Part shown: positions 43,728 through 55,336 of the stretch, one piece after another
Numbering within the stretch: position 1 is the first letter of the stretch
Layout: each line of letters starts with the position of its first letter
From: an uncultured Pseudomonadota bacterium
GTDB lineage: Bacteria > Pseudomonadota > Gammaproteobacteria > Burkholderiales > SG8-39
Reading direction: 5' to 3'
DNA: 64,000 nt
Assembly (NCBI GenBank): GCA_903921325.1
Contig: CAIXPL010000016.1
Span: 62,001-126,000, forward strand
Position numbers and translations under genes: made by a program
Notes under the pieces: model-generated
What the model saw: the letters and a program-made list of their open reading frames with translations, nothing else
What the model was told of the DNA's origin: nothing
Databases searched by the model: none

Positions 43728-46700
43728 ATGAACCCGTCGCGACTTTTCATCGAACGGCCCGTCGCCACCACGCTGATCATGGTGGCGATCCTGCTGTCGG
43801 GTCTGATCGCCTACCGCCTGCTGCCACTGTCGGCACTGCCGCAGGTTGATTACCCAACCATACAAGTCGTCACCTTTTATCCTGGCGCAAGTCCGGAGGT
43901 GATGACCTCCTCGGTGACAGCGCCCCTTGAGCGGCAATTTGGTCAGATGCCCGGGCTGAAGCAGATGTCCTCGACCAGTTCCGGCGGTGCCTCGGTCATT
44001 ACCTTGCAATTCACCCTCGAGCTCTCACTCGATATCGCCGAACAGGAGGTGCAGGCGGCGATCAACGCGGGGGCCAATCTGCTACCCGCTGATCTGCCCG
44101 TGCCGCCGACCTACAGCAAGGTGAACCCGGCCGATACGCCCATCGTGACATTGGCCCTCACGTCGCGTACGCTGCCACTCATCCAGGTGCAAAGCTTTGC
44201 CGACACGCGCATTGCGCAGAAGCTCTCGCAACTGCCAGGCGTCGGCCTGGTCAGCTTGAGTGGCGGCCAACGGCCGGCGGTGCGAGTGCAGGTCAATCCG
44301 CGCGCGCTCGCCGCCAACGGTATTGCCCTGGAGGACGTTCGTACCGCCATCGCGGCAGCCAATGTGAATCAGGCCAAGGGCAGCTTTGATGGCCCGGAGC
44401 GGGCCTCGACCATCGATGCCAATGACCAGTTGCGTTCGACTGACGATTATCGCGCCATCATCATTGCCTGGCGTAATGGTGCTCCGGTGCGGTTGTCCGA
44501 TGTCGGTGTGGTGATCGATGACCCGGAGAATGTGCGACTGGCCGCCTGGATGAATAGCGCGCCTGCGGTGATCATGAACATCCAGCGCCAACCCGGTGCC
44601 AATGTCATCGAGGTGGTCAACCGGATCAAGGCGCTGCTGCCCGACCTGCAGGCTGCGCTGCCCCCGGGCATTGATGTGGCGATGCTGACCGATCGCACCA
44701 CCACGATTCGCGCCTCGGTTCACGATGTGCAGATCGAACTGCTGAGCGCGGTGGTGCTGGTTGTTCTCGTGATTTTTCTGTTTTTGCGCAATGTGGCGGC
44801 CACGCTGATACCCGCGGTGGCGGTGCCGCTGTCTCTGGTGGGCACGTTCGGGGTGATGTACCTGGCCGGGTTCAGCATCAACAATCTCACCTTGATGGCA
44901 CTCACGATTGCCACCGGCTTTGTGGTCGATGACGCGATCGTGATGATCGAGAACATTGCCCGCCATATCGAAGCCGGGGACACACCGCTGGCTGCCGCGC
45001 TCAAGGGTTCGCAACAAATTGGCTTCACCATCATCTCGCTGACGTTCTCGCTGATCGCGGTGTTGATTCCGTTGCTCTTCATGGGTGATGTAGTCGGGCG
45101 ATTGTTTCGCGAATTTGCCATCACCCTGGCAGTGGCGATCCTGATATCGGCGGTGGTCTCGCTCACTCTTACCCCGATGTTGTGCGCACGTCTGCTGCGC
45201 CATACACCCGCATCGGAGCAGAGCCGTTTTTATCGCTCGAGCGGTGCAGCGCTTGATCACATCATTCGCGTCTATGGCAGCCTGCTCGAAAGGGTGCTCA
45301 ATCATCAGGGAATCACGTTGCTGGTGGCGGTGGCGACACTCGCTCTCACGGTCGTGCTCTACCTGGTGATACCGAAGGGCTTTTTTCCAGTGCAGGACAC
45401 CGGTGTGATCCTTGGCATTACCGAGGCCCCACAGTCCATCTCGTTCGAGGCAATGGCACGGCGCCAGCAAGTGCTCGCTGCCGCGGTGCTGGAAGATCCT
45501 GATGTCCAGAGCCTGTCGTCGTTTATCGGTGTCGACGGCGCCAACACGACACTCAATAGCGGTCGCATGTTGATTAATCTGAAGCCGCATGATCAGCGTG
45601 CCGATGCGCTCACGATTGTGGATCGGTTGCGCGAGCGCCTGGCTGCGATCGAAGGCATATCGCTGTACATGCAACCGGTGCAGGATCTCACCATTGAAGA
45701 TCGGGTCAGTCGAACTCAATTTCAGTTCACGGTCGAGGATGTGGATTACGAGCGCCTGAGCGAGTTTGTGCCGCAGTTGATCGAGCGCATGACCAAGGTG
45801 CCACAGATCACCGATGCGGCGAGCGATCTGTCCAATCAAGGCTTGCAGTCCTTCGTCACGATAGACCGCGACACTGCGGGCCGCATGGGCATTACGCCCG
45901 CACAGATCGATAACACGCTCTATGACGCTTTTGGTCAACGCCTGGTTTCCACCATCTACACGCAAACCAGCCAATATCGCGTTGTGCTGGAAGTAAAGCC
46001 AGAGTTCCGGCGCGGTCCTGAGGCGCTCGCGGGCCTCTATGTGGGTGCCGCTTCGAGCGCCCAGGCGGCCGCGCCGCAAGGTGCCAATGCGGGCACCAGC
46101 ACGGCAGCCACCGCCTCGCAGACGCCAGCCGTCCAGGTGCCCCTGGGATCGATTGCGAGCATCAGCGAGCGGCGGGTGCCCCTGGTGCTTAACCATCAAG
46201 GACAGTTTCCCTCAGCGACGGTGTCGTTCAATCTGACACCCGGGGCAGCGCTGGGCGATGCGGTGGACGCAATTGACTCCGCGCAAAAGGCCCTTGCCAT
46301 GCCCGCCAGCATGCGCATTACCTTCCAGGGTGCCGCGCAAGCGTTTCGCAATTCCCTCGCGAATCAGCTGTGGCTGATCCTGGCTGCCATCGTCACGATG
46401 TATATCGTGCTCGGGGTCTTGTATGAGAGTTTCATTCATCCGGTGACGATCCTCTCGACGCTGCCCTCGGCAGGTGTCGGAGCCTTGCTTGCCCTGATGA
46501 TTGCGCGCACAGACCTTGGCGTGATCGGCATCATTGGCATCATCCTGCTTATCGGTATTGTCAAGAAAAACGCCATCATGATGATTGACTTTGCGATCGA
46601 CGCAGAGCGCAATCACGGCCGCAGTCCGCGTGACGCCATTTATGAAGCGTGCCTGCTGCGATTCCGTCCGATTCTGATGACGACGCTGTGCGCCTTGCTC

Positions 46701-46994
46701 GGGGCCTTGCCACTGATGATTGGCAACGGTGTCGGATCGGAACTGCGCCATCCGTTGGGTATCACCATGGTCGGCGGGCTGATTTTCAGCCAGTTGCTGA
46801 CACTTTTCACTACTCCGGTGATCTATCTTGCCTTCGATCGGCTGGCCATGCGCGTCCGACCCGGCCGGCATGGCGCGATTGGCAACGCGGGCACGCCTGG
46901 GCACGAGGTCGAGGCTGGCATCCCCGGCACCACGGCTACCCCAGACCGTGCAGGCAGCGGCGGTGCAAGCAGTGCAGGTGAGGGGGCGCCGTGA
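43728..46994 (+). CDS. mdtB: RND multidrug efflux transporter MdtB
   Basis: 1088-residue inner-membrane RND pump protein with twelve helices and two periplasmic loops. The TM4 proton-relay Asp pair is in [14 protein letters not shown]. The N-terminal [20 protein letters not shown] and C-terminal [15 protein letters not shown] are typical. It is some 50 residues longer than E. coli MdtB: an Ala/Gln/Thr-rich insert lies in the second periplasmic loop (about residues 770-805), and the C-terminus has a Gly/Pro-rich tail. Followed by mdtC with a four-base overlap; together they form the heterotrimeric pump. Confidence 0.96.
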   Translation: MNPSRLFIERPVATTLIMVAILLSGLIAYRLLPLSALPQVDYPTIQVVTFYPGASPEVMTSSVTAPLERQFGQMPGLKQMSSTSSGGASVITLQFTLELSLDIAEQEVQAAINAGANLLPADLPVPPTYSKVNPADTPIVTLALTSRTLPLIQVQSFADTRIAQKLSQLPGVGLVSLSGGQRPAVRVQVNPRALAANGIALEDVRTAIAAANVNQAKGSFDGPERASTIDANDQLRSTDDYRAIIIAWRNGAPVRLSDVGVVIDDPENVRLAAWMNSAPAVIMNIQRQPGANVIEVVNRIKALLPDLQAALPPGIDVAMLTDRTTTIRASVHDVQIELLSAVVLVVLVIFLFLRNVAATLIPAVAVPLSLVGTFGVMYLAGFSINNLTLMALTIATGFVVDDAIVMIENIARHIEAGDTPLAAALKGSQQIGFTIISLTFSLIAVLIPLLFMGDVVGRLFREFAITLAVAILISAVVSLTLTPMLCARLLRHTPASEQSRFYRSSGAALDHIIRVYGSLLERVLNHQGITLLVAVATLALTVVLYLVIPKGFFPVQDTGVILGITEAPQSISFEAMARRQQVLAAAVLEDPDVQSLSSFIGVDGANTTLNSGRMLINLKPHDQRADALTIVDRLRERLAAIEGISLYMQPVQDLTIEDRVSRTQFQFTVEDVDYERLSEFVPQLIERMTKVPQITDAASDLSNQGLQSFVTIDRDTAGRMGITPAQIDNTLYDAFGQRLVSTIYTQTSQYRVVLEVKPEFRRGPEALAGLYVGAASSAQAAAPQGANAGTSTAATASQTPAVQVPLGSIASISERRVPLVLNHQGQFPSATVSFNLTPGAALGDAVDAIDSAQKALAMPASMRITFQGAAQAFRNSLANQLWLILAAIVTMYIVLGVLYESFIHPVTILSTLPSAGVGALLALMIARTDLGVIGIIGIILLIGIVKKNAIMMIDFAIDAERNHGRSPRDAIYEACLLRFRPILMTTLCALLGALPLMIGNGVGSELRHPLGITMVGGLIFSQLLTLFTTPVIYLAFDRLAMRVRPGRHGAIGNAGTPGHEVEAGIPGTTATPDRAGSGGASSAGEGAP

Positions 46995-49900
46995 GCCTGT
47001 CGACACCTTTCATTGAACGTCCGGTTGCGACGACGCTACTGACCCTCGGGCTTGCGCTCGCTGGGGCGGTGTCATTTCGCCTGCTGCCGGTCGCCCCGCT
47101 GCCGCAGGTCGACTTTCCGACGATCTCAGTGTCGGTTTCACTTCCCGGCGCCAGTCCGGAGACAATGGCGACGACCGTCGCCACACCGCTTGAACGCTCG
47201 CTCGGCGTGATCTCCGGGGTCACCGAGCTCACCTCGTCGAGCAGTCTGGGTAACACCCGCATCACACTGCAGTTTGAACTCAACCGTGATATCGACGGTG
47301 CGGCGCGCGATGTCCAGGCCGCCATTAACGCGGCGCGCGCTTTGTTGCCGACCGGGTTGCCCAATAACCCAACCTATCGCAAGGTGAATCCTGCCGATGC
47401 GCCGATCATGCTGCTCGCGCTCACCTCGCGCACGCTGGATCGCGGTCAGATGTACGACGCAGCCTCGACGATCCTCGCGCAGAAGCTCTCGCAAGTGCCG
47501 GGTATTGGTCAGGTCACCGTCGGTGGGTCGTCATTACCGGCAGTGCGGGTTGAACTTGATCCGGCGACCTTGAACAAATACGGCGTCGGTTTTGACGATG
47601 TGCGTCTGGCCATTGCCACCACCAATGCCAATCGTCCAAAGGGAACGGTCGAGGCGGATGATCGGCAGTGGCAGATCGCTGCCAACGATCAGGCAATGAG
47701 TGCACGCGAGTATCTGCCCATTATCGTGTCCTGGCGCAACGGCGCACCGATCCGCCTGCGTGATCTGGGTGAGGTGGTCGATTCGGTGCAGGATTTGCGC
47801 AACGCAGGTCTCACCAACGGTGTCCCGGCGGTGATTCTGGTGCTTAATCGACAGCCCGGCGCCAACATCATCGAAACCACGCGGCGCGTCACCGAACTGC
47901 TGCCTCAGTTGCGTGCGTCGATTCCGGCGGCGATCAATCTCGACGTGGTGATGGAGCGCACCAGCACCATTCAGGCTTCACTTGCCGAGGTTGAGCGGTC
48001 GTTGATTGTTTCGGTGATTCTGGTGGTTCTGGTGGTGTTTGTTTTCTTGCGCGACTGGCGGGCGACGCTGATACCGGCCGTGGCCGTGCCGGTGTCGCTG
48101 GTGGGCACCTTCGGGGCCATGTATTTGTGCGGGTTCAGCCTGAACAACATCTCGCTGATGGCAATGACCATTGCGACCGGTTTTGTGGTCGATGATGCCA
48201 TCGTCGTTCTGGAGAACATCACGCGGCATGTCGAGGAGGGTATGGCACCGATGGCGGCAGCCTTGCGCGGTGCCCGCGAAGTCGGTTTCACAGTACTCTC
48301 GATGAGCCTGTCACTGATTGCGGTGTTCATTCCGGTACTCCTCATGGGCGGCGTGGTCGGACGCCTGTTTCGTGAGTTTGCGGTCACCCTGTCGGTGGCC
48401 ATCGTGATCTCGTTGCTGGTGTCGCTCACCACCACACCGATGATGTGCGCCTACCTGCTCAAACCGCGCAAGACCGAGCCGGGGCGATTCTTCCTTGCCA
48501 GCGAACGTGTTTTCGCGGCGATCCTGCGCTGGTATCGCTCGAGCCTGTCGGTCGCACTGCGTCATCCGCGCATCACCCTGCTCGTCCTGCTCGCTACCGT
48601 TGGCTTGAATGTGTATCTGTATGTGATCATCCCAAAGGGATTCTTCCCGCAGCAGGACACCGGACGCATGGTGGGTTTTCTGGAGGCCGATCAGGCCATT
48701 TCATTTCAAGCCATGCAACGCAAGCTAAGCACGTTTGTGTCGCTGATTCAGTCCGATCCGGCGGTTGCCACCGTCAATGGATTTACCGGCGGCTCGCAAC
48801 GTAACTCGGGTTTCATGTTTGTCACGCTCAAACCGCTCTCTGAACGGCAGATGAGTGTGGAGCAGGTCATGGCGCGGCTGCGCGGCAAGCTGGCGCACGA
48901 ACCGGGGGCGAGGATCTATCTGTCTGCGGTACAGGACATCCGGGTGGGCGGGCGGGCCTCCAATGCGACTTACCAGTACACCCTGCAAGCCGATAGCGTG
49001 AGCGAGTTGCGCACCTGGTCACCCCGCCTGGAACGGGCGTTGCGCGAGGACAACCAGTTGGTTGACGTGAGCTCCGATGAGCAGGCAAAGGGTTTGCAGA
49101 CCAGTCTGGTGATCGACCGTGATACTGCAGCCCGACTGGGCATCACTGCAACCATGATCGACTCGACCCTCAATAATGCATTCGGCCAGGCGCAGGTTTC
49201 AACGATCTATCGCCCGCTCAATCAGTATCGGGTGGTCATGGAAGTGGCACCGCGCTTTTGGCAGAACCCCAGCATCCTGAAGGATATCCATGTGCATGCG
49301 CCGGGTGGTCATTTCGTACCTCTGTCAGCTTTTGCGCGCTATGAGTCGACCAATACGTCGCTCAGCGTGAGCCACCAGGGGCAGTTTGTCGCCTCCACGA
49401 TATCGTTCAATCTGCCGATCGGAATGGCACTGTCCGAGGCCGTTGCAATCATTCAGCGTACCCTGGTGCAGATCGGTGCGCCGGCGACGCTGCATGGCAG
49501 TTTTCAGGGTACCGCGCGGGCGTTTCAACGTTCGCTCGATAGCCAACCCTGGCTGATTTTGACCGCGCTGCTGACGATATACATTGTGTTGGGCATCCTC
49601 TACGAGAGTTATGCCCATCCGGTAACGATACTGTCGACGCTGCCTTCCGCTGGCGTCGGGGCGCTGATCGCCTTGTATGCATCGGATACCGATTTTTCGA
49701 TCATCGCGCTGATCGGAGTCATCCTGCTCATCGGAATCGTGAAGAAGAACGCGATCATGATGGTGGATCTGGCTTTGTCGATGCAACGTCACGAGGGCAA
49801 GGCGCCGGCTGAGGCCATTTTTGAGTCCTGCCTGATCCGATTCCGACCGATCATGATGACCACCATGGCGGCGCTGCTCGGTGCCATTCCGCTGGCGATC

Positions 49901-50104
49901 GGTGCGGGATATGGTGCGGAACTGCGCAAGCCTCTGGGAATTACCATCGTCGGGGGGCTGGTGTTCAGCCAGTTGCTCACGCTCTATACGACACCGGTCA
50001 TTTACCTCTATATCGATCGGTTGCGACAGCGCCGGGCCGGACGCGGTACCGCAAGCGCGACAGGTCAAACGCACGCCTCTGATAGGGCGGTGGGGACGCT
50101 ATGA
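46991..50104 (+). CDS. mdtC: RND multidrug efflux transporter MdtC
   Basis: 1037-residue RND transporter, paralogue of the adjacent MdtB. Same [19 protein letters not shown] start, TM4 Asp pair in [14 protein letters not shown] and C-terminal [16 protein letters not shown] start overlaps the mdtB stop. In E. coli MdtB and MdtC form a 2:1 trimer that exports bile salts, novobiocin and similar compounds. No BaeS/BaeR two-component genes are in the window, so control differs or is elsewhere. Confidence 0.96.
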   Translation: MSLSTPFIERPVATTLLTLGLALAGAVSFRLLPVAPLPQVDFPTISVSVSLPGASPETMATTVATPLERSLGVISGVTELTSSSSLGNTRITLQFELNRDIDGAARDVQAAINAARALLPTGLPNNPTYRKVNPADAPIMLLALTSRTLDRGQMYDAASTILAQKLSQVPGIGQVTVGGSSLPAVRVELDPATLNKYGVGFDDVRLAIATTNANRPKGTVEADDRQWQIAANDQAMSAREYLPIIVSWRNGAPIRLRDLGEVVDSVQDLRNAGLTNGVPAVILVLNRQPGANIIETTRRVTELLPQLRASIPAAINLDVVMERTSTIQASLAEVERSLIVSVILVVLVVFVFLRDWRATLIPAVAVPVSLVGTFGAMYLCGFSLNNISLMAMTIATGFVVDDAIVVLENITRHVEEGMAPMAAALRGAREVGFTVLSMSLSLIAVFIPVLLMGGVVGRLFREFAVTLSVAIVISLLVSLTTTPMMCAYLLKPRKTEPGRFFLASERVFAAILRWYRSSLSVALRHPRITLLVLLATVGLNVYLYVIIPKGFFPQQDTGRMVGFLEADQAISFQAMQRKLSTFVSLIQSDPAVATVNGFTGGSQRNSGFMFVTLKPLSERQMSVEQVMARLRGKLAHEPGARIYLSAVQDIRVGGRASNATYQYTLQADSVSELRTWSPRLERALREDNQLVDVSSDEQAKGLQTSLVIDRDTAARLGITATMIDSTLNNAFGQAQVSTIYRPLNQYRVVMEVAPRFWQNPSILKDIHVHAPGGHFVPLSAFARYESTNTSLSVSHQGQFVASTISFNLPIGMALSEAVAIIQRTLVQIGAPATLHGSFQGTARAFQRSLDSQPWLILTALLTIYIVLGILYESYAHPVTILSTLPSAGVGALIALYASDTDFSIIALIGVILLIGIVKKNAIMMVDLALSMQRHEGKAPAEAIFESCLIRFRPIMMTTMAALLGAIPLAIGAGYGAELRKPLGITIVGGLVFSQLLTLYTTPVIYLYIDRLRQRRAGRGTASATGQTHASDRAVGTL

Positions 50105-51600
50105 GCAAGGATAGCCGCATGGTCATTGCCGCGCTGCGCTACCGACAGCAGCCTGCCACTGGCGTACGGCGTCCACGCGTCGTGCTGCGGCACGCCTTAG
50201 TGCTGATGAGCGTTGCGCTCGGCAGTTGCATGCTTGGTCCGCGGTACGTGACCCCCAGCGTGCCGCAGGCGGCGGCCTTCAAGGAGGCAGCGGAGTGGAA
50301 GCCGGCGCGCCCGGCAGAAGATCTGCCGAGAGGCAACTGGTGGGAAGTCTTTGGTGATCCCCGTTTGAGCGAGCTGATCGCCAAGGTTGATGTCAATAAT
50401 CAGAATCTGCGTCTCGCCGAGGCGCAGTACAGGCAGGCGCTCGGCCTGGCAGAGCAGGCGCGTGCCGGCCTTTTTCCGACGGTGTCGGGCACCGCGGCCG
50501 AATCGCGCAGTCGCTCGGCGGCCTTGCCGCCAGCACCTGGTACGGCACCGTTCACCACCTATTCGGCCGGCCTCACAGCGAGCTGGAACACCGACTTGTG
50601 GGGCGGCATCCGCAGCGCAATTGCGGCAAGTGACGCGAGTGCCAAAGCAAGCGAAGCGACGCTTGCCTCAGCCCGCCTGAGTGTACGTGCGCTGCTTGCA
50701 CAAAACTATTTCAGTCTGCGCATTGCCGATGAACAAAGGCAGTTGCTCGATGACGCAGTCAATAACTATCGGGTGTCATTCAAGCTGACTCAAAATCGGT
50801 ATGCCTCGGGCGTGGCTGCCAAATCCGATATCGTTCAGGCTGAAACCCAGCTGCGCAGCACCGAGGCGAATGCATTGGACGTTGGTGTTCAGCGGGCACA
50901 GCTGGAGCACGCCATTGCGATTCTTACTGGCGCGCCGCCCGATCAGCTCAGCATCGCGCCCAAGCCGCTGCGGCGTCTTATTCCTGCCATTCCCGAAGTG
51001 GTGCCTTCGCAGTTGCTTGAGCGCAGGCCGGATGTGGCCGCGGCCGAACGACTGGTGGCCGCGGCCAACGCGCAGATCGGCGTGGTGGAGGCGGCCTGGT
51101 TTCCAGCGCTGACCCTCAACGGCACCCTGGGATTTCGCAGCACCAATTTTGGCAACCTGTTTACGCTGCCTGCGCGCTATTGGTCACTGGGCCCGGCATT
51201 GGCCGAAACAATCTTCGATGGCGGATTGCGCACCGCCCAGAAAGCTCAGGCCATCGCCGCCTACGACGCGGCCGTGGCGACGTATCGCAACACAGTGCTC
51301 ATCAGCTTTCAGCAAGTCGAGGACAATCTGGCTGCATTGCGGATTCTCGCTCAGGAGTCGAGGGTGCTGGAGGATGCCGTACGGCTTGCGCGCCAGTCGG
51401 TTGAGCTCACCTTGAACCAGTACAAGGCAGGCACTGTGAATTACCTGAATGTGGTCGCCGTGCAGGCGGCCGCATTGGCCAACGAGAGTTCGGCGGTGGC
51501 GGCCTATGGACGCCAATTGAACGCATCGGTCTTGTTGATTCAGGCGCTGGGCGGTGGTTGGTCGACGGCTGATATCGAATTGACTGCCGCCAGCAAGTGA
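50101..51600 (+). CDS. Outer-membrane efflux channel, NodT/OprM family lipoprotein
   Basis: 499-residue TolC-like outer-membrane factor. Lipobox LGSC (Cys43) after a signal region preceded by about 30 basic residues; an internal start may be used. Two outer-membrane efflux repeats (about 95-285 and 310-490), with [33 protein letters not shown] and [20 protein letters not shown] landmarks. Start overlaps mdtC stop (ATGA). It completes the pump, unlike E. coli mdtABC, which relies on TolC. Confidence 0.95.
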   Translation: MSKDSRMVIAALRYRQQPATGVRRPRVVLRHALVLMSVALGSCMLGPRYVTPSVPQAAAFKEAAEWKPARPAEDLPRGNWWEVFGDPRLSELIAKVDVNNQNLRLAEAQYRQALGLAEQARAGLFPTVSGTAAESRSRSAALPPAPGTAPFTTYSAGLTASWNTDLWGGIRSAIAASDASAKASEATLASARLSVRALLAQNYFSLRIADEQRQLLDDAVNNYRVSFKLTQNRYASGVAAKSDIVQAETQLRSTEANALDVGVQRAQLEHAIAILTGAPPDQLSIAPKPLRRLIPAIPEVVPSQLLERRPDVAAAERLVAAANAQIGVVEAAWFPALTLNGTLGFRSTNFGNLFTLPARYWSLGPALAETIFDGGLRTAQKAQAIAAYDAAVATYRNTVLISFQQVEDNLAALRILAQESRVLEDAVRLARQSVELTLNQYKAGTVNYLNVVAVQAAALANESSAVAAYGRQLNASVLLIQALGGGWSTADIELTAASK

Positions 51601-51683
51601 GCGACGGTCAGTCCGACTTTGACCTTGGCACCAGTGATCAACCTCGCGCGCGATGCAATCTGGGCAAGGGTTGCCAATGCCGT

Positions 51684-51755
51684 GCACAATTCGCCCCAGG
51701 CATTGATTGCGGATGCTGAGCACAATTCAACTCAGGCATCGATCACAGGTGCCAA
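51684..51755. repeat. 36-bp imperfect tandem duplication
   Basis: Two copies of a 36-base unit starting GCACAATTC at 51684 and 51720 in the gap before the secreted cupin gene. In one frame they read HNSPQALIADAE and HNSTQASITGAN. No credible gene covers this reading. Confidence 0.75.
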
Positions 51756-51772
51756 TGACACGGAGGCAGGCA

Positions 51773-52177
51773 ATGAATACATTGATTCGATCAACAGTGG
51801 GTGTGGCGGCATTGGCGGTCATGGCGCTCGCATCGCAGAGTGCTCTGGCTCAGGCTGCTGGTATCCGCCGGGTCATGATCCAGCAGGGGGATTTGTCAGT
51901 GCCTGGCTATCAGGTCATCCAGGCGCGCGCTGAGCTCGATCCGGGCGTGTCTGCCGGGCGCCACACGCATCCGGGCGAAGAGGTATCGATCGTCACCGAT
52001 GGCAATTTGATTCTGGAGGTCCAGGGCCAGCCACCGCGTACCTTGCAGGCTGGTGATGCCTTCATCGTGCCGGCCGGTGTGCCGCATGATGCGCGCAATC
52101 CGGGCACCGCCACTGCGCGTCTGCTGGGCACCTGGATTATCGAAAAAGGCAAACCGCTCGCCACCCCGGCGCCCTGA
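51773..52177 (+). CDS. Secreted cupin domain protein
   Basis: 134-residue periplasmic cupin. Signal peptide (VGVAALAVMALASQSALAQ) then a cupin barrel with a complete metal-ligand set: His64, His66, Glu70 (GRHTHPGEE) and His105 (AGVPHDARNP). The ATG at 51773 follows GGAGG by six bases; an upstream frame extension to 51707 is unlikely. Similar exported cupins are common in Burkholderiales, function mostly unknown. Follows the efflux operon and is convergent with a core-MetE gene. Confidence 0.88.
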   Translation: MNTLIRSTVGVAALAVMALASQSALAQAAGIRRVMIQQGDLSVPGYQVIQARAELDPGVSAGRHTHPGEEVSIVTDGNLILEVQGQPPRTLQAGDAFIVPAGVPHDARNPGTATARLLGTWIIEKGKPLATPAP

Positions 52178-52310
52178 GCGGGGACCGGCAGGCGGCGTAA
52201 AGCGGGCAGGGGCTTGACGGACTTGGACTTTTCCGCCGCCCCCGTTGCCCGCTGCCCGCTGCCACGCTCAGCCGCATCGAGGTCAGCAGGGTGGCGGCGG
52301 CTGATGCGCG

Positions 52311-53480
52311 TCAGGCCTTGCGTCCCCACAGGCGCCGGCTGGCAATGGCCGCCCCTGCGCTCATCGCCTCGAGTTTTGCCCAGACGATGCTCGGATGGAC
52401 TTGCAGGCGTCCGGCGAAAGTCGCAAAGCCGCAGTCGGTGCCAGCGATGACATTCTCGCGCCCGACGGCCTCGGCGTAGCGGCACAGGCGATCGGCGATC
52501 AGTTCCGGGTGCTCGATGAAATTCGAGGTGGAATCGAGCACACCGGGAATGAGGATCTTGCCGGGCGGCAGCGTCACTTCGGTAAACACCCGCCACTCAT
52601 GTTCATGGCGCGGGTTGGCGCCTTCGAAGGACACCGCCATCGCACGCGAGGCGAGCACCTGGCCAATGATTTCCTTCAATGCGATGTCGTGGTTATGCGG
52701 CCCGCTATAGTTACCCCAGCACAGATGCAGCCGCAGTTGCTCGGGCGGCACATCGCGCGTGGCTTCATCGAGCACTGCGAGGTGCAGGCGCACGATGTCG
52801 GCAAATTGCGCCAGGGTCAGATCGGCAAACTGGTTGTTCCAGCCTGAGGCGAGATCGGGGCAATCGACTTGCAATATGAACCCGGCACGCGCGATCGCGT
52901 CGTATTCATCCTTGAGCACCGCAGCGAGCGCACGCAGATAAGCCTCATGCGTGGGGTAGTAGCGATTGCCCAGAAAGCGCGCCGCCTGACCGGGTGACAC
53001 CGCGGTCATGAAATGACCGGCACTGGGGGCTTCGCCACGGGCCTTGATGGCATCAATCGCCGCCTTGAAGCGTCCGATATCCCGGTCGACTGCGCCGGGG
53101 TCTTTCCAGGCGATCGGTCCGGTGCAGGCGGGGCGCGAAACAACGCGGCCCATACTGTTCTGGGTGGCGAAATACTCCGGAAAATCGCGACCGTCGCGCG
53201 ACTGCGGCAGATCGACCATCTCACCATCAAATCCGGTGACCCTATCCTTGATGTAGGTTGAGTAGTCAGGCTTTGCCATCTCGCCATCGTTCACGACATC
53301 GACGCCGCAGGCGCGTTGATGATCGATCACATCGCGCACCGCCTCACTCGCCGTGGCATCGAATTGTGGTGGCAGGCGCGCGCGCCCGGCCTCCTTGTCC
53401 ATCAACATTGCCAGCAAGGCGTCGGGACGCGGCAGGCTGCCGGTATGGGTGGTGAGAATGCGCTCGCTGCTGCGGTTCAT
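52311..53480 (-). CDS. Single-domain MetE-like (core-MetE) zinc methyltransferase, second copy
   Basis: 389 residues, paralogue of the gene at 1802-2959. The zinc ligands fall at the same residue numbers: His252, Cys254, Glu286 and Cys350 (LHLCWGNY, SFEGANPRH, GTDCGFAT). The TTHTGSLPRP start is also kept. Only the barrel domain of MetE is present. It follows a dienelactone hydrolase gene by three bases and lies downstream of an amidohydrolase, so a catabolic demethylation or similar role is plausible; methionine synthesis is not excluded. Confidence 0.86.
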   Translation of the reverse strand: MNRSSERILTTHTGSLPRPDALLAMLMDKEAGRARLPPQFDATASEAVRDVIDHQRACGVDVVNDGEMAKPDYSTYIKDRVTGFDGEMVDLPQSRDGRDFPEYFATQNSMGRVVSRPACTGPIAWKDPGAVDRDIGRFKAAIDAIKARGEAPSAGHFMTAVSPGQAARFLGNRYYPTHEAYLRALAAVLKDEYDAIARAGFILQVDCPDLASGWNNQFADLTLAQFADIVRLHLAVLDEATRDVPPEQLRLHLCWGNYSGPHNHDIALKEIIGQVLASRAMAVSFEGANPRHEHEWRVFTEVTLPPGKILIPGVLDSTSNFIEHPELIADRLCRYAEAVGRENVIAGTDCGFATFAGRLQVHPSIVWAKLEAMSAGAAIASRRLWGRKA

Positions 53481-53483
53481 GGG

Positions 53484-54188
53484 CTAGGCCTTGTCGAGGT
53501 AGCGATGAAGAAAATCCACACTCAAGGAGAGCGCCTGAGCCGCTTCGGTCTCGCGGTAGGGGCGTCCGCCCTTACGCGCAAACGCGTGATCGGCCTCGGG
53601 GTATTTGTGGATGCTGACCAACGGGTTCGGCGCAAGGCGCCGCTCGAGGAGCTCATTGACCTCGGCCTGCACCCAGCGATCTTTCATGGCCATGTGCAGC
53701 ATGAAGGGGTGGGCGAGCTTGGGTGCTTCGCGGATATTGTGTTCGATATAGGTGCCGTAATAGGCCACCGCGCAATCGATGTCGGTGCGACAGCACATCA
53801 GGTAACACAGCTTGCCACCGAGGCAGTAGCCGACTGCGCCCACCTTGCCATTGGTCTCGGGCAGGGCGCGCAGAAAGTCGCGGGTGTCCTCCATGTCACG
53901 CACACCGAGGTCGTAATCAAAGTCGTAATACAGATCAAAGGCCTTCTGGATGTGATCCGGATTGCGATCGGACAGCTCGACCCCGGGCTCCTGGCGCCAG
54001 AACAGGTCAGGCACCAGGCAGACAAAGCCGGCTTCGGCAAATTCATGGGCATGGTGGCGCATGGTGTCATTGACTCCCCAGATTTCCATGATCGCAATCA
54101 CGGCACCGGCCGGCGGCCCGTCAGGAATGGCCAGATAGGCGCCCATGACGCCATCGCGAAGGGGGACTTGAATCGTGCGGGTTTGCAT
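53484..54188 (-). CDS. Dienelactone hydrolase family protein
   Basis: 234-residue alpha/beta hydrolase. Triad Cys122 (GYCLGGK), Asp170 and His201 (DHAFARKGG) as in dienelactone hydrolase. Such enzymes open lactones in ring-cleavage pathways, or act on other carboxylesters. GIWGVND-type segment (MEIWGVNDTMRHHAHEFAE) is the family N-terminal landmark. Three bases before core-MetE copy 2, after the amidohydrolase. Confidence 0.92.
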   Translation of the reverse strand: MQTRTIQVPLRDGVMGAYLAIPDGPPAGAVIAIMEIWGVNDTMRHHAHEFAEAGFVCLVPDLFWRQEPGVELSDRNPDHIQKAFDLYYDFDYDLGVRDMEDTRDFLRALPETNGKVGAVGYCLGGKLCYLMCCRTDIDCAVAYYGTYIEHNIREAPKLAHPFMLHMAMKDRWVQAEVNELLERRLAPNPLVSIHKYPEADHAFARKGGRPYRETEAAQALSLSVDFLHRYLDKA

Positions 54189-54308
54189 GACAGTGGTTTC
54201 CTGGCTGTCTGATCTCGGGTGCCCGAGCGCTGGCGCCGGTGTCTCGTGATACAGAAAATTGCGTGAAATCGAAGTCGTGTTGAAGGCCGATTACTTGAGC
54301 TATCTGGT

Positions 54309-55310
54309 CTACGCGAGGCGCATGAGTCGCTTGGCGTTGCCGCTCAAGATGGCAGCGCGCTCAACCGGTGGCAGGGCAAGACCATCGATGGCCTTGAGTG
54401 TCTCACGCATGAGCGCACGTCCCTGTTCGGAATCAAATGGTGCGTCACTCGCGAACAGGCTGTGCCCTGAGCCGAAGAACGCATGGCCGCAGCGCGTGGC
54501 ATCCAGATTGCCGTTCAACGCAGTGTCGGCGTAGAGCATGTGGTAGTAGTCGATTGGCGCTCGCTTCAAGCCGGACTTGTCGGCCACCGGGTTGCGTCCG
54601 TCCTCTTCGAAGATCTGCTCAAAGCCCAGCGTGATCTTGCCGGCGAAGTAGGGAATCATCCCGCCCATGTGGTGAGTGATGATTTTCAGGCTTGGGTATT
54701 CATCAAACAGGCCCGAGTAGATGAGCCGGGTCATGCACGCGGTGGTCTCGTAGGGCCAGCCGAAGGTGAACCAGATCTCGTTCTCCGAGGCGGTCTCGGT
54801 GGCGTAGTCGGCGTGCTGTGGGCCGCGGATCGGGTGGACCCAGATCGGCAAATCGCGTCTGGCCATTTCGGCAAACAGCGGACGGAATTCCGGTGCGCTC
54901 AATGGCTTGCCCAGCACATGGGTAAACATCTGGATGCCGCGCGCACCCAGGGTGTCGATGGCACGCGCGGTCTCCGCGAGGCAGGCCTCGACATTATTCA
55001 TTGGCATCGAGGCGACGAAGGTCGGAAAACGATCGGGATGGCGTGCGCACAGATCGGCCAGGCCATCGTTGGCGATGCGGGCGAGCTCAGGCGTGACCGC
55101 GGGTGAGCCAAGGACCTCGATGGGCGGATTGGCGAGGGAGAGCACCTGCTGCATATCATCGAAGTCATCGAGCAGGCGCAGGCGCGCATCGACATCCCAC
55201 AGCGTGGGCAGCTTGGGAAAGGCGCCAAGCGCCATGTGGCCCGGCACCCGCTGGCGCAACTGATCGAGCACGGCGAGGGGCATGAAATGGTTGAAAACGT
55301 CGATGGTCAT
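54309..55310 (-). CDS. Amidohydrolase 2 family protein (ACMSD-like)
   Basis: 333-residue TIM-barrel amidohydrolase resembling aminocarboxymuconate-semialdehyde and gamma-resorcylate decarboxylases. The N-terminal metal motif is atypical: IDVFNHFMP, where most members have HxH, so the first His is replaced by Phe. The later metal/catalytic positions look kept: IWVHPIRGP, KIITHHMGGMIPYF and LFASDAPFDSEQG. Metal content and reaction are therefore uncertain. 120 bases separate it from the dienelactone hydrolase gene on the same strand. Confidence 0.88.
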   Translation of the reverse strand: MTIDVFNHFMPLAVLDQLRQRVPGHMALGAFPKLPTLWDVDARLRLLDDFDDMQQVLSLANPPIEVLGSPAVTPELARIANDGLADLCARHPDRFPTFVASMPMNNVEACLAETARAIDTLGARGIQMFTHVLGKPLSAPEFRPLFAEMARRDLPIWVHPIRGPQHADYATETASENEIWFTFGWPYETTACMTRLIYSGLFDEYPSLKIITHHMGGMIPYFAGKITLGFEQIFEEDGRNPVADKSGLKRAPIDYYHMLYADTALNGNLDATRCGHAFFGSGHSLFASDAPFDSEQGRALMRETLKAIDGLALPPVERAAILSGNAKRLMRLA

Positions 55311-55336
55311 GGGCGGGGTGTTCCGGCAGCAGTTAG

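Noticed and set aside
44082-46199. A 705-codon open frame on the minus strand
   Set aside because: It is antisense to mdtB, His/Arg/Gln-rich without recognisable motifs, and explained by GC-biased codon use.
51619-51933. Plus-strand frame with HNS-type 12-residue repeats
   Set aside because: It overlaps the cupin gene in another frame, has no ribosome binding site and ends inside it.
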